Origin: Deltaproteobacteria bacterium
Lineage (GTDB): Bacteria > UBA10199 > DSSB01
Assembly: GCA_020440745.1 (NCBI GenBank)
Contig: JAGRNM010000004.1
Location: forward strand, 1 to 18,791
Direction: 5' to 3'
DNA length: 18,791 nt
The position numbers and the translations under genes were made by a program. The notes below the pieces were generated by a model, which worked only from the letters and a program-made list of their open reading frames with translations, was not told where the DNA came from and did no database searches. Shown here piece by piece: positions 7,463 to 15,635 of this stretch. Position 1 is the first letter of the stretch, and every line of letters starts with the position of its first letter.

Positions 7463-8071
7463 ATGCCGTCCTATCAAAGAAAAGACTATTATTGGCAAAA
7501 GGCTAAAGAACAAGGCCTACCCTCCCGAGCTTCCTTTAAAATAGAAGAGATCCTTAAAAGATTTCCCCTAGTTCAGTCCGGTGATTGGGTACTAGATTTG
7601 GGATCTAGTCCAGGAGGTTGGTCTCTGATTTTGACTAAAAGCGTCAAAAAACAAGGCAGAGTTTTAGCCTTAGATTTGCAAACAATGAACATCCAAGCGG
7701 AAAACTTGGATTTTTTTCAGGGAGACTTTCATAGTGAAGCAGCCCAAAATTGGTTACAAGAAAAACTTGGACAAAAAAAAATAAAGGCTTTGTTTTCGGA
7801 CATGTCTCCCAAACTGAGCGGAGTTTTTTTTAAAGATGCTTACGACAGCTATCAACTCTGTTTGGGAGCCCTAAGATTAGCCAAGCTTTATTTAAAAAAA
7901 GGCGGACATTTAGTGAGTAAGATTTTTCCTGGAGAAGAATTCCCCCTTTATCTACAAGAGCTCAAAAAAAATTTTGCCAAAGTCAAAACCTTTGAACCCC
8001 AAGCAACTCGCAAAAGTTCTCGAGAAGTCTATGTCTTAGCCATGAATTATTTAGACAAGGAAAACAATTAG
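7463..8071 (+). CDS. rlmE: 23S rRNA 2'-O-ribose methyltransferase RlmE (FtsJ/RrmJ)
   Basis: SAM-dependent methyltransferase expected to modify U2552 (E. coli numbering) in the 23S rRNA A-loop during late 50S assembly. The 202-aa protein begins with YQRKDYYWQKAKEQGLPSRA, typical of RrmJ. It shows the K-D-K-E catalytic tetrad at K26, D113, K153 and E188. The SAM motif is VLDLGSSPGGWS (43-54), and FSDMSPKLSG holds the catalytic Asp. The ribosome binding site before the ATG is weak. It is divergent from ispE with 129 bp between starts and is followed after 67 nt by a DHH phosphoesterase. RlmE versus another FtsJ-family member is decided by length and the N terminus. Confidence 0.92.
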   Translation: MPSYQRKDYYWQKAKEQGLPSRASFKIEEILKRFPLVQSGDWVLDLGSSPGGWSLILTKSVKKQGRVLALDLQTMNIQAENLDFFQGDFHSEAAQNWLQEKLGQKKIKALFSDMSPKLSGVFFKDAYDSYQLCLGALRLAKLYLKKGGHLVSKIFPGEEFPLYLQELKKNFAKVKTFEPQATRKSSREVYVLAMNYLDKENN

Positions 8072-8138
8072 GACTAAAGTAAAAACCAATTTAAAAAAAT
8101 ACTTAAAATCATCCGCTATTAATCTGCTAAGGAGTTCT

Positions 8139-9005
8139 ATGCACACCCGTAAATCCTCGGAAGAAAAAATCATCTGCTTCTTCCACGCCAATTGCACTGA
8201 TGGTGCCGCCGCTGCGGCCGTCATTAAATATAAATATCCCCAAGCCAAATGTTATCCTATGAACCATGGCGATCCTATCCGCGCTCGGGTCAAAGGCAAG
8301 CGGGTTTTTATCGTGGACTTTAGTTTTAAAGAAGATATCCTAAAAAATTTTAAACAAGAAGCTACCTCAGTTCACTGGTATGATCACCATATTACGGCCT
8401 TACCAACTCGTGATCTATTGGGATGGGGCGTCTTGGACTTAAAAGAATCCGGCGCTTCTCTTACTTGGAAACAAGAATTTCCCAACAAAGCCATGCCCAA
8501 AGTTTTAGAGTACGTTAAAGATAAAGATCTTTATGAATGGAAACTTCCCCATTCTAGAGAAATCAACATGTATCTAAGGGGTGTAGAAGATATCACCAAT
8601 CCCCTTTCTACTTGTTGGAAGGAACTTTTAAACTTAAAAGAAAACGACCCTAAGTGGCAAAGCATGATCGAAGAGGGTCGCCTTGCTTTAGAGTTTCAAA
8701 AAAAGACACTCAAAAAAGGACTCAAGAATGCCTTTGCCATTGATTTTCACGGCCACCGTACTCTAGCCGTTAATTGGAGTCTAGAAGCCAGTGATATGGG
8801 TGAGTATATTTATAAAGACTTAGGCTATGATGTAGCTTTAATGTTTTTTTTCACCGGAAGTATTTTTAATTTTAGCTTACGCAGCACCAAAGTAGACGTC
8901 AGTAAAATTGCTTTAGAGTATGGCGGAGGGGGACATCCGGGAGCAGCTGGTTTTAGAAAAGATAATATTGATTTTTTACTTAAGATGAAAAAACTACAAA
9001 AATAA
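8139..9005 (+). CDS. DHH-DHHA1 superfamily phosphoesterase
   Basis: Predicted metal-dependent phosphoesterase of the DHH superfamily, which includes nanoRNases, c-di-AMP/pApA hydrolases and RecJ. In the 288-aa product the first metal motif is the variant FHANCTDG (H16, D21). It is followed by VFIVDFSF (D60), the signature DHH at 82-84 in WYDHH, and a C-terminal DHHA1 substrate motif GGGGHPGAAGF (262-272). The HxxCxDG variant belongs to a recognised DHH subgroup and is not a lesion. A clear AAGGAG precedes the ATG. It may be co-transcribed with rlmE. The substrate cannot be told from the sequence; nanoRNA or a linear dinucleotide is plausible. It converges with the secreted-protein gene, 12 nt away. 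Confidence 0.85.
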   Translation: MHTRKSSEEKIICFFHANCTDGAAAAAVIKYKYPQAKCYPMNHGDPIRARVKGKRVFIVDFSFKEDILKNFKQEATSVHWYDHHITALPTRDLLGWGVLDLKESGASLTWKQEFPNKAMPKVLEYVKDKDLYEWKLPHSREINMYLRGVEDITNPLSTCWKELLNLKENDPKWQSMIEEGRLALEFQKKTLKKGLKNAFAIDFHGHRTLAVNWSLEASDMGEYIYKDLGYDVALMFFFTGSIFNFSLRSTKVDVSKIALEYGGGGHPGAAGFRKDNIDFLLKMKKLQK

Positions 9006-9017
9006 AAAATGAATCTC

Positions 9018-9428
9018 TTACGGATTCTTATTAAAAGGTTCCTCACAAAACTTAGCTAAGCTTTCGTATTGATTTTTACTAAAATCAAAAGTTTTTTTCT
9101 TAGGATGGGCTTCGGTGCTCTCTCGGTGGTAAGCAACGGCCAGAGCCGGTTCGCCCGCCGCATTAAAAGTATAGCCCACTAAACAACCTGTATCACTAAA
9201 ATAAGTATAACGGACCATAGCTCCATTAAGCTTGGTATTAATGGTCATATACACCACATTATGGCCTGTAGCCGTCATACTTTCATCAGGACGACCAGGG
9301 ATAGGTCCTTTGCAAGTAACGGTTTTTCCCTGACCACCACAAATAAAACCATTAGCACTATAAACAGGCGCTGCCTTTAAAGAAAAAGGCAACATTAAAA
9401 GACTAAAAAAAATAAACCATGTTTTCAT
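9018..9428 (-). CDS. Small secreted four-cysteine protein, function unknown
   Basis: A 136-aa protein not recognised as any family. Residues 1 to about 20 form a classical Sec signal peptide (MKTWFIFFSLLMLPFSLKAA) with a probable cut after the Ala residues. The mature part has four cysteines (C30, C39, C82, C128), enough for two disulfides. It is rich in short beta-like segments (VVYMTINTKL, AMVRYTYFSD, CLVGYTF), suggesting a small periplasmic or extracellular beta domain. The ATG at 9428 has AGGA about 9 nt upstream. The gene lies 13 nt after the mpl stop, so co-transcription is likely, but no functional link to peptidoglycan is shown. Confidence 0.8.
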   Translation of the reverse strand: MKTWFIFFSLLMLPFSLKAAPVYSANGFICGGQGKTVTCKGPIPGRPDESMTATGHNVVYMTINTKLNGAMVRYTYFSDTGCLVGYTFNAAGEPALAVAYHRESTEAHPKKKTFDFSKNQYESLAKFCEEPFNKNP

Positions 9429-9441
9429 GTTCTTATCCTAA

Positions 9442-10836
9442 TTAAGATCTTAAAAAATTTCTAGGCAAAGCCTCAAAGTCACCATTGCTCATGAAGACGC
9501 AAATATCGCCTGGCTGGGTTTTTTTAATTAAAAGTTCTAAGATTGTTTTTAAATTTTCTGGAGCATAAGCCTCTACCTTAAAGCGCTCTTTAATCTCTTT
9601 GGCTAAGGCTTGCACATCCAATACCTTGCCATCAGGAACTTTATCAGGTCGATAAACGGGGGCAATCACAACTTGATCAGCCTTAGAAAAAGCTTGGACG
9701 TAATCCTTTTGAAATACAGCTCTCTTAGAACTATTGCTTCTAGGCTCAAAAATAGCCCAAAGCCTTTGCTTAGGAAATTTTTCTTTAAAACCTGCCAAGG
9801 TTTCTTGAACAGCAGTGGGATGGTGGGCAAAGTCATCATAGACATAAATACCTCTTACTTCTCCCAAAAAATCCTGTCGCCTTTTCACTCCACGAAAAGT
9901 CTTTAAACCCTCTTTAATTTCTTCTACGCTCAAGCTTAAGTGACGACATAAAGCAATCACCCCTAAAGCATTAGACACATTATGCGCACCCATCATTTCC
10001 CACTCAAAATCACTCAAAATTTCTCCTTTTTCCCACACCCTAAAACCCATCCTAGGACTAGCTTGTAAAATTTCGGCAAAGTAATCCACTTGACCTTTTA
10101 ACTCTGGCTTAAGACCATAACTGATAAAATCTTTAGCAAAGTTTTTACTTAAAGCCCTGACCGTCTCATAATCAAAATTGGCCACCAAGCGACCTGACGC
10201 TGGAATAATTTTTAAAAGCTTCTCAAAAGAAACTAAAATCTGATCCAGGTTATCGTAAATATCAGCATGATCAAACTCCACACTAGTCAATAGGACGCAC
10301 TCGGGTGCATAGTGTAAAAACTTAGGGCCCTTATCAAAAAAAGCGGTGTCATACTCATCGCCTTCTAAGACAAAAAAATCCCCCTCACCCAATTCATAAT
10401 TACTCTCAAAATTATTGGGCTTACCCCCCACAAAGAGACTGGGATCCCTACCACTAGAAGTCAGAACCCAGGCTAAAAGCGAACTCGTAGTAGTCTTACC
10501 GTGAGTACCAGCCACTACTAAAGAACGTTTCCCAGGCAACAAAAAATCATGAATCGCCTGGGGCATAGAAAGATAAGACAAATCACTAGAGAGTAAAGCT
10601 TGAGCCTCCACATTAGGACGACTAATCACATTACCTACGATAACCTGATCTACCTCTTGGGGGAGGTTTTCTGAAGCAAAGGGAGTCAATACGGGAATTT
10701 CTAAAGAGGCCAAAAGCTCGCTCATCGGCGGATAGACACCTTCATCGCTGCCTAAAACTTCATGACCCTTTTCTTTAAGCATGCCAGCAAGAGAAGCCAT
10801 GCCCGTACCGCCGATTCCCATGAGATAGATTTTCAT
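9442..10836 (-). CDS. mpl: UDP-N-acetylmuramate:L-Ala-gamma-D-Glu-meso-DAP ligase
   Basis: Peptidoglycan-recycling ligase of the Mur family that joins recovered tripeptide directly to UDP-MurNAc. The 464-aa protein has a Rossmann-type N-terminal motif MGIGGTGMASLAGML (6-20), the ATP loop GTHGKTTT (110-117), the Mur-family EGDEYDTAFFD segment near 158-168, and HADIYD in the central domain. Mpl is preferred over MurC because of EGDEYDTAFFDKGPKF and the lone location away from a dcw cluster. The start has no good ribosome binding site, and only 29 bp separate it from the divergent glycosyltransferase gene. It implies a meso-DAP peptidoglycan and a diderm cell. Confidence 0.93.
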   Translation of the reverse strand: MKIYLMGIGGTGMASLAGMLKEKGHEVLGSDEGVYPPMSELLASLEIPVLTPFASENLPQEVDQVIVGNVISRPNVEAQALLSSDLSYLSMPQAIHDFLLPGKRSLVVAGTHGKTTTSSLLAWVLTSSGRDPSLFVGGKPNNFESNYELGEGDFFVLEGDEYDTAFFDKGPKFLHYAPECVLLTSVEFDHADIYDNLDQILVSFEKLLKIIPASGRLVANFDYETVRALSKNFAKDFISYGLKPELKGQVDYFAEILQASPRMGFRVWEKGEILSDFEWEMMGAHNVSNALGVIALCRHLSLSVEEIKEGLKTFRGVKRRQDFLGEVRGIYVYDDFAHHPTAVQETLAGFKEKFPKQRLWAIFEPRSNSSKRAVFQKDYVQAFSKADQVVIAPVYRPDKVPDGKVLDVQALAKEIKERFKVEAYAPENLKTILELLIKKTQPGDICVFMSNGDFEALPRNFLRS

Positions 10837-10865
10837 AGAAAAAGTCTTGGCATAAAGTCAAAAAA

Positions 10866-12041
10866 GTGGCCATGGATTTTTCAATGCTTCTTTCTTTATT
10901 CATTTTTCTTAGTTTAAGCACTTTAACTTTTCTTTTTGTGAAAGGCTTAAAACAAGTAGGCTATTTAAGACAGGTTTTGCCCAGTGAGGCGCTATTAAAA
11001 AACCCACCTAGATTAAGCCTTATTATTGCTGCGCGAAATGAAGAAAAAAAAATAGAAGCTGCTATCAAGAGTTTAATAAATCAAGACTATCCCAATTATC
11101 ATCTACTAGTAATTAACGACCGCTCCACCGACAACACAGGAAAAATCTTATCCCGCCTTGCAAAAGACCATGGAGAAAAACTCCAAGTCCATAATCTACA
11201 AAAGCTACCTGTCGGCTGGTTGGGCAAAAACCATGCCCTCCAATACGGCCTAAAGCATAGTCAAGGCGACTTAGTCTTATTAATGGACGCTGATATTTTG
11301 GCAGAACCCAGCACTTTAAGCCGAGCAGTGACTTATTTAGAAAAACAACAACTGGATCATTTACCTATCCTACCCACCTTTGGCATGCAGGATTTTTGGT
11401 TACAGGCCGTCGCTGGTTTTTTTGTCTTGTTTCTTAACTTTCTTCTCCGGCCTTGGAAGGCCAAGGACCCCAAAAGTAAAGCCTACATGGGAGTAGGAGC
11501 CTTTAACCTAATTCGCCGCCAAGCCTTAGAAAAAATTGGCGGTCTTCAGAGTATCCGACTAAGACCTGACGAAGACCTTAGGCTAGGACAAAAATTAAAA
11601 GAATCGGGTGCCCGACAAGAAGTACTTTGGGGAAAGGGACTCTTGCAGGTGGAATGGTACCACTCCCTCAAGGAAATGATGGATGGTTTAGTCAAAAACA
11701 CCTATGCTGGTATGGGGTTTCGTTTTTATTTATTATTAATCTTAAGCCTAGTGGTGCTTACTTGGGATGTATGGCCTTTTACTGCTTTAATGGTTAGCCA
11801 AGGACTTGCTTGGTACTTTAATCTAGCTAGTTGTTTCCTACTCTTTTTACTTTATCAACAAAATGCCTCGACCCAGGGGCTGCCCTCTTACCACGCTTTG
11901 GTTTTTCCAATCAGCGCGCTAATTTTTTTATATATGATTTGGAGAGCCATCTTAATTACCCTTAAGCAAGGCGGTGTCCATTGGCGAGAGACTTTTTATT
12001 CTTTAGAAGAACTTAAGAAAACAGAAACACCAAACTTGTAA
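10866..12041 (+). CDS. Membrane family-2 glycosyltransferase (CrtQ/HpnB-like)
   Basis: A 391-aa membrane-bound GT-A glycosyltransferase. Order: an N-terminal hydrophobic segment (about 7-27), catalytic domain starting LSLIIAARNEE (50-60), nucleotide-binding INDRSTDNTG (84-92), PVGWLGKNHAL, the metal-binding DAD (141-143), and an acceptor-side motif RPDEDLRLG near 235. Three C-terminal membrane segments (about 282-365) follow, ending in GGVHWRETFY. This layout resembles transferases associated with carotenoid or hopanoid lipids, but no such genes are in the window, so the acceptor is unknown. The listed start is GTG 10866; ATG 10872 is equally possible, and neither has a clear ribosome binding site. 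Divergent from mpl. Confidence 0.85.
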   Translation: MAMDFSMLLSLFIFLSLSTLTFLFVKGLKQVGYLRQVLPSEALLKNPPRLSLIIAARNEEKKIEAAIKSLINQDYPNYHLLVINDRSTDNTGKILSRLAKDHGEKLQVHNLQKLPVGWLGKNHALQYGLKHSQGDLVLLMDADILAEPSTLSRAVTYLEKQQLDHLPILPTFGMQDFWLQAVAGFFVLFLNFLLRPWKAKDPKSKAYMGVGAFNLIRRQALEKIGGLQSIRLRPDEDLRLGQKLKESGARQEVLWGKGLLQVEWYHSLKEMMDGLVKNTYAGMGFRFYLLLILSLVVLTWDVWPFTALMVSQGLAWYFNLASCFLLFLLYQQNASTQGLPSYHALVFPISALIFLYMIWRAILITLKQGGVHWRETFYSLEELKKTETPNL

Positions 12042-12177
12042 TTTAACAATCGTTTATACAAATACAAAAAAGTCTAAAAACATTAAGCACTAGCAAAAAC
12101 AAAAGCTACTTAAACTTCCTTCTTTTTCTTAATCTAAAAAGGCTTATTAACTTTTTATAGAAAATCAATTGTATGTT

Positions 12178-13584
12178 TTATTCAAAAAAATAATCTACAA
12201 TCTCATCTTTAAAATAAAGACCTAAGCCAAGCGCTGTAGCACCAACCACAACTGCTCCAGCAGTCTTAGGATTACTAGAACCCCATTGAACTACCCTACC
12301 AATGACTGGCACTCTAGCCACTCTATCAACAAGAGTTCCAGTAGCAGTAATCATGCCTCCTTGAGCAGCTACTAAAGAAGATCGAGCTGCAACAGCTGCA
12401 GACCTGGCACGTCTGATTGCATCGGTTGCTGTCAATAATTTATCAGCAGCTTTAGAAGCAAGGCTGTTGAGATCTGGCATAGCACGTAGAGCACTCATAA
12501 GATTATTGACAAAGATCGGAGCTTTATTTCTAGCGTTATCAATAGTCAACGCAGATAAATTATTACGAACCTGCCTGATAAGAGAATCTAATCTTGTTAG
12601 TTCCGCCTTATTTAAAACACTAACAGCATTCTCTCTTATGACCATAAGGTTGGACTTTAGGTTGTCAACCAGGGCTTCTTTGCTACCCAATAAACTAGTT
12701 CTTAATTGTCTTAATTGACTATTATAAGCTGATAATCTTAAAGACTCGCTATTACTAATAACAATATCAAGTTTTAAGACTGCATTATCAATAGAAGCTA
12801 TTAGGCTATTCAATGCCTCGGGATCTATACCAGGCATAGTTGCTAGGGCTACTCCATCTTTAGTAACAATGCCTTGGCTAATTTTAGGGGCTTTGTCTTG
12901 ACTAAAAATAGACTCATCTTGAGCAGGATCAACACTAAATTGACTAGGGTTATGAGGACAGAGAATAGTTTTACTATAAGGATCTAAAGCTCCTCCAATA
13001 GCCTGCGTCAACTCACTCTGCTCCTCCATTGTTAAATTAGGAAACAAATCTTGGACAAGTGGTAATAAATTAGCTCGTAAACTAGGATTATTGGAGCGAG
13101 TTATTAAAAAACTATTAGCAAAACTGGTACTCTCACCCATGGAAGCATCTTTACCTAAAGCATAAAACATAAAAGTCAGACCTAAGGTCCAAGACCGACC
13201 TATAGTACCAGCAGTCGAGTCTACTTCTGATAAAAGACTAAAACCTTGAAGATCAGCTCTATCTTTAATAATTGTATCTGCTATCTTACCCAAGTCCTGC
13301 TCATCCAAACCTAAACCATGGACTAATATCTCTTCTTTTAAATCTACTATAAATTGTTCCCGAGAGATTAATAAACGACCACCATGACGATCTGAACTAA
13401 GGGCTTGGTAAAGGACCCCTTTTATTTCATCTACTTTTTCTGGAGAGTAAGTATATTGTCTGTGAGTAGCACCAAGTGACTGGGTCCATGTACTATTGAT
13501 GGCTTCCTCTATAGGAGTTTTTCCAATAGTGATTTGATTATCTATCTTGCCATCATCTGCATCTAAAATAGAAAGTACATGCAA
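12178..13584 (-). CDS. Unrecognised protein with C-terminal membrane anchor
   Basis: A 468-aa protein of unknown family. Residues 1 to about 240 are mixed; about 255-430 are strongly helical, with repeated A/L/S/R segments (SALRAMPDLNSLASKAADK, RRARSAAVAARSSLVAA) suggesting a coiled or bundled stalk. A hydrophobic stretch near 438-456 (AGAVVVGATALGLGLYF) plus a short charged end looks like a tail anchor. Two N-terminal pieces (DADDGKID and SDRHGGRLLISREQF) resemble degenerate EF-hand loops but lack proper spacing. The start is uncertain: TTG 13584 has only a weak GAG upstream, and the open frame continues 24 codons further through a signal-peptide-like stretch. It lies 86 nt after the serine hydrolase gene in AT-rich surroundings. 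Confidence 0.7.
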   Translation of the reverse strand: MHVLSILDADDGKIDNQITIGKTPIEEAINSTWTQSLGATHRQYTYSPEKVDEIKGVLYQALSSDRHGGRLLISREQFIVDLKEEILVHGLGLDEQDLGKIADTIIKDRADLQGFSLLSEVDSTAGTIGRSWTLGLTFMFYALGKDASMGESTSFANSFLITRSNNPSLRANLLPLVQDLFPNLTMEEQSELTQAIGGALDPYSKTILCPHNPSQFSVDPAQDESIFSQDKAPKISQGIVTKDGVALATMPGIDPEALNSLIASIDNAVLKLDIVISNSESLRLSAYNSQLRQLRTSLLGSKEALVDNLKSNLMVIRENAVSVLNKAELTRLDSLIRQVRNNLSALTIDNARNKAPIFVNNLMSALRAMPDLNSLASKAADKLLTATDAIRRARSAAVAARSSLVAAQGGMITATGTLVDRVARVPVIGRVVQWGSSNPKTAGAVVVGATALGLGLYFKDEIVDYFFE

Positions 13585-13670
13585 TAACTCATGAGTAGGT
13601 AGATAAAAGAAACTAGATGAGACTAAAATTAAATACTTTCTTAAAGTAGAAAAATATTACAAAAAAAGCA

Positions 13671-14744
13671 CTAAACCAAAGCTAAAGCTTCTAAAGCCAA
13701 GTCGTGGATCTTAGGACGAAATTTTTTAATTGCCTGAGGATGAGCCCGACTTAAGTGTACTCGATTGGTCAGGAGAAGCACGTACTTCTGATCCCTAGGA
13801 TCCATCCATACGCTACAACCGGTAAAAGCCAAATGTCCAAAACTTAACTTAGAAAAATAAGATCCCGACTGGGAGGCTACTGCGCTCACACTATCCCAAC
13901 CCAATTTAGGCTCTTCCAAAAAACGCTTCAAGCTTGCCTTTTTAAGCCACAAGCTTTTTCCCGCTAAAACCCGCCATAACTCGTGCACCCAGATCTCTAA
14001 ATCACCTGCAGTGCTAAAAAGTCCGGCATGAGTAGAAATACCACCCAAGGCAAAAGTGTTTTCGTCATGGACTTGACCCTGTATCAATTTTTTGCGCCAA
14101 GGGCAGTTTTCGGTGGCGGCTACAGAAAATTTTTTAAGATCCACCGGACCAAAAAAACTTCTCGTCAAAGCTAAAGGTTTAGCTACTCTTTGCTGCCACA
14201 AATTTTTTAAAGAAGTGCCTGTGACTTTTTCTAAAATGATGGCCAATAGAATAAAACCTAAATCACTATACACTCTCTTTTCTCCAGGGAGCTGCCCTAA
14301 AGATAATCGGCTAATTTTTTTGGCGTAATCCTGAAGCCTTGATGAATTTAAGTCTTCCTTGGGATAGTCTTTTGGATAAGACTCATAAAGAGGACGCCAA
14401 TCAGGCAGACCCGAACGGTGAGAAAGTAAATGATGCACTTTAATGTTTGGATCAAAGTCTAATTTCTCAAAAAAATTATTTATTGGAGCTTCCAAAATTA
14501 ATTGACCTTCTTCTACCAACTGCATGGCCACACTAGTGGTAAAAAACACCTTAGTTAAAGAAGCAATATCAAAGAGAGTATTTTTATCCACTAAAGAAGA
14601 CTGGTCCCCATGAGAAAGCTTGCCAATGTTTAACTGAAGCAGATTTTTCTCACCCTGCCCCACCCAAAGCTGAGCTGCAGAAAAAACTTTTTTCTCTAAA
14701 GCCTCTTGAAAAGCTTGATGCACTTTAGTCAAAGACTTTTCCAT
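13671..14744 (-). CDS. Serine beta-lactamase-fold hydrolase (class C/PBP4* family)
   Basis: A 357-aa serine hydrolase of the beta-lactamase/transpeptidase-like family (Pfam Beta-lactamase). The nucleophile motif SLTK is at residues 62-65, the second motif YSD begins at Y159 (GEKRVYSDLGF), and a third HxxxTG-like motif, GHLAFTG, lies near 303-309. HLLSHRSGLPDW (105-116) is typical of the family. No signal peptide is visible, so a cytoplasmic location is expected, arguing against a classical secreted beta-lactamase or PBP. Possible activities include esterase or D-amino-acid peptidase; the sequence does not decide. The ATG at 14744 is preceded by AAAGGA. It is divergent from the F420-reductase-family gene and upstream of the 468-aa protein. 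Confidence 0.88.
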   Translation of the reverse strand: MEKSLTKVHQAFQEALEKKVFSAAQLWVGQGEKNLLQLNIGKLSHGDQSSLVDKNTLFDIASLTKVFFTTSVAMQLVEEGQLILEAPINNFFEKLDFDPNIKVHHLLSHRSGLPDWRPLYESYPKDYPKEDLNSSRLQDYAKKISRLSLGQLPGEKRVYSDLGFILLAIILEKVTGTSLKNLWQQRVAKPLALTRSFFGPVDLKKFSVAATENCPWRKKLIQGQVHDENTFALGGISTHAGLFSTAGDLEIWVHELWRVLAGKSLWLKKASLKRFLEEPKLGWDSVSAVASQSGSYFSKLSFGHLAFTGCSVWMDPRDQKYVLLLTNRVHLSRAHPQAIKKFRPKIHDLALEALALV

Positions 14745-14855
14745 ATCCTTTTTTTACTTAAAAAAAATTAGAAACTCTATCGAAAACAAAAAACAATTTT
14801 TACTTGTCATTCTAGAAAAAATCTAATCTTAGCCATCTTAAGGGAGGATATCACC

Positions 14856-15509
14856 ATGTATCAAATCGCAATCTTAGGATCAGGAGCAGTCGGGGAAACC
14901 TTAGCCAATGGTTTTTTAAAAAAAGGCTACTCCGTTATTCGAGCTTCAAGAAATCCAGAAAAACTAGCTGAATGGAAAAACAAGGCCGGTGAAAAAGCTG
15001 CCATAGGCACTTTTAATGAAGCCGCTCAAAAGGGAGAAAAAATCGTCTTAGCTGTCAAAGGCAGCGCTGCCAAAAACGCACTAAGGCTAGCAGGTCTAGA
15101 AAATTTAAAAAACAAACTAATTATGGACGCTACCAACCCCATTAGCGACAAACCACCGGTCAATGGAGTCCTAGACTTTTTTACCAATCTACAAGAGTCT
15201 TTAATGGAAATCCTACAAAAACAAGCTCCAGAAGCTCACTTCGTTAAAGTCTTTTCTTGTGTAGGCAATGCCTGGATGGTGGATCCTGACTTTGGCGGCC
15301 AAAAACCCACGATGTTTATTTGCGGCAATAACGAAGAGGCCAAAGCACAAGTAAAAGTCATCTTAGACCAATTTGGCTGGGAAGTTGCTGACATGGGCAG
15401 TGTGGAAGCCGCCCGTGCTATTGAACCTCTTTGTATACTCTGGTGCATTCCTGGATTTAAAGACAATCAATGGTCTCACGCCTTTAAATTACTTAAACAA
15501 AGCAAGTAA
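14856..15509 (+). CDS. NADP-binding F420-reductase-family oxidoreductase
   Basis: A 217-aa Rossmann-fold protein of the NADPH-dependent F420 reductase/COG2085 family. The dinucleotide motif is ILGSGAVGETLANGF (6-20), with the Arg/Ser segment VIRASRNPEKL (27-37) fitting the 2'-phosphate of NADP. IMDATNPIS lies near 89-97 and the C-terminal EAARAIEPLCILWCIPGF is the family signature. The bacterial substrate is usually unknown; dependence on F420 cannot be assumed because no F420 biosynthesis gene is visible here. A strong GGAGG site lies 8 nt before the ATG at 14856. The gene is divergent from the serine hydrolase (111 bp) and convergent with the 82-aa protein gene across the long inverted repeat. 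Confidence 0.88.
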   Translation: MYQIAILGSGAVGETLANGFLKKGYSVIRASRNPEKLAEWKNKAGEKAAIGTFNEAAQKGEKIVLAVKGSAAKNALRLAGLENLKNKLIMDATNPISDKPPVNGVLDFFTNLQESLMEILQKQAPEAHFVKVFSCVGNAWMVDPDFGGQKPTMFICGNNEEAKAQVKVILDQFGWEVADMGSVEAARAIEPLCILWCIPGFKDNQWSHAFKLLKQSK

Positions 15510-15537
15510 ACCTTATCCCATTGAGGCTCTTTGATCA

Positions 15538-15624
15538 AAGGCTGTTTGTGTTTTTTGGTCCACTATTGAATAGTCTAGCTTCATTGAAGGACTAACTTGA
15601 GTGGCAAAAAACACAAACAGCCTT
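15538..15624. repeat. Long nested inverted repeat between convergent genes
   Basis: A perfect 20-bp arm AAGGCTGTTTGTGTTTTTTG (15538-15557) is matched by its reverse complement at 15605-15624. The inside continues to pair: CCAC (15560-15563) with GTGG (15601-15604), TAGTC (15571-15575) with GACTA (15590-15594), and CTTC/GAAG (15579-15589) around ATT. A separate perfect 12-bp palindrome CTTTGATCAAAG abuts the left arm (15529-15540). No clean T tract follows on the minus strand and only five T follow on the plus strand, so it is not a textbook terminator. It may act as a bidirectional transcript end, a structured RNA or a mobile-element relic. Confidence 0.85.
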
Positions 15625-15635
15625 GTCACTTTTTA

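Noticed and set aside
8155..8210. FHANCTDG instead of a DHD-type first motif in the DHH protein
   Set aside because: At first it looked like a lost metal ligand, but the HxxCxDG form is a known variant in one DHH subgroup and the other motifs are intact.
9011..9027. GAATC/GATTC hairpin between the convergent DHH and secreted-protein genes
   Set aside because: The stem is only 5 bp, overlaps the stop codon and lacks a U tract, so it is not supported as a terminator.
10825..10860. TTGACT-N18-TATGAA as a promoter for mpl
   Set aside because: The -10 would overlap the mpl start codon and place the transcript start inside the conserved dinucleotide-binding segment, so it cannot serve the annotated start.
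12042..12177. AT-rich gap between the glycosyltransferase and the 468-aa protein gene
   Set aside because: Checked for hairpins, T tracts after stems, tRNA and small ORFs; nothing convincing was seen.
14745..14855. Inverted TTCTAG...TCTAA repeat and TTGTCA/TTGTTT boxes between the serine hydrolase and the F420-reductase-family gene
   Set aside because: Promoter spacing is poor on both strands and the repeat is short and AT-rich, so no site is claimed.
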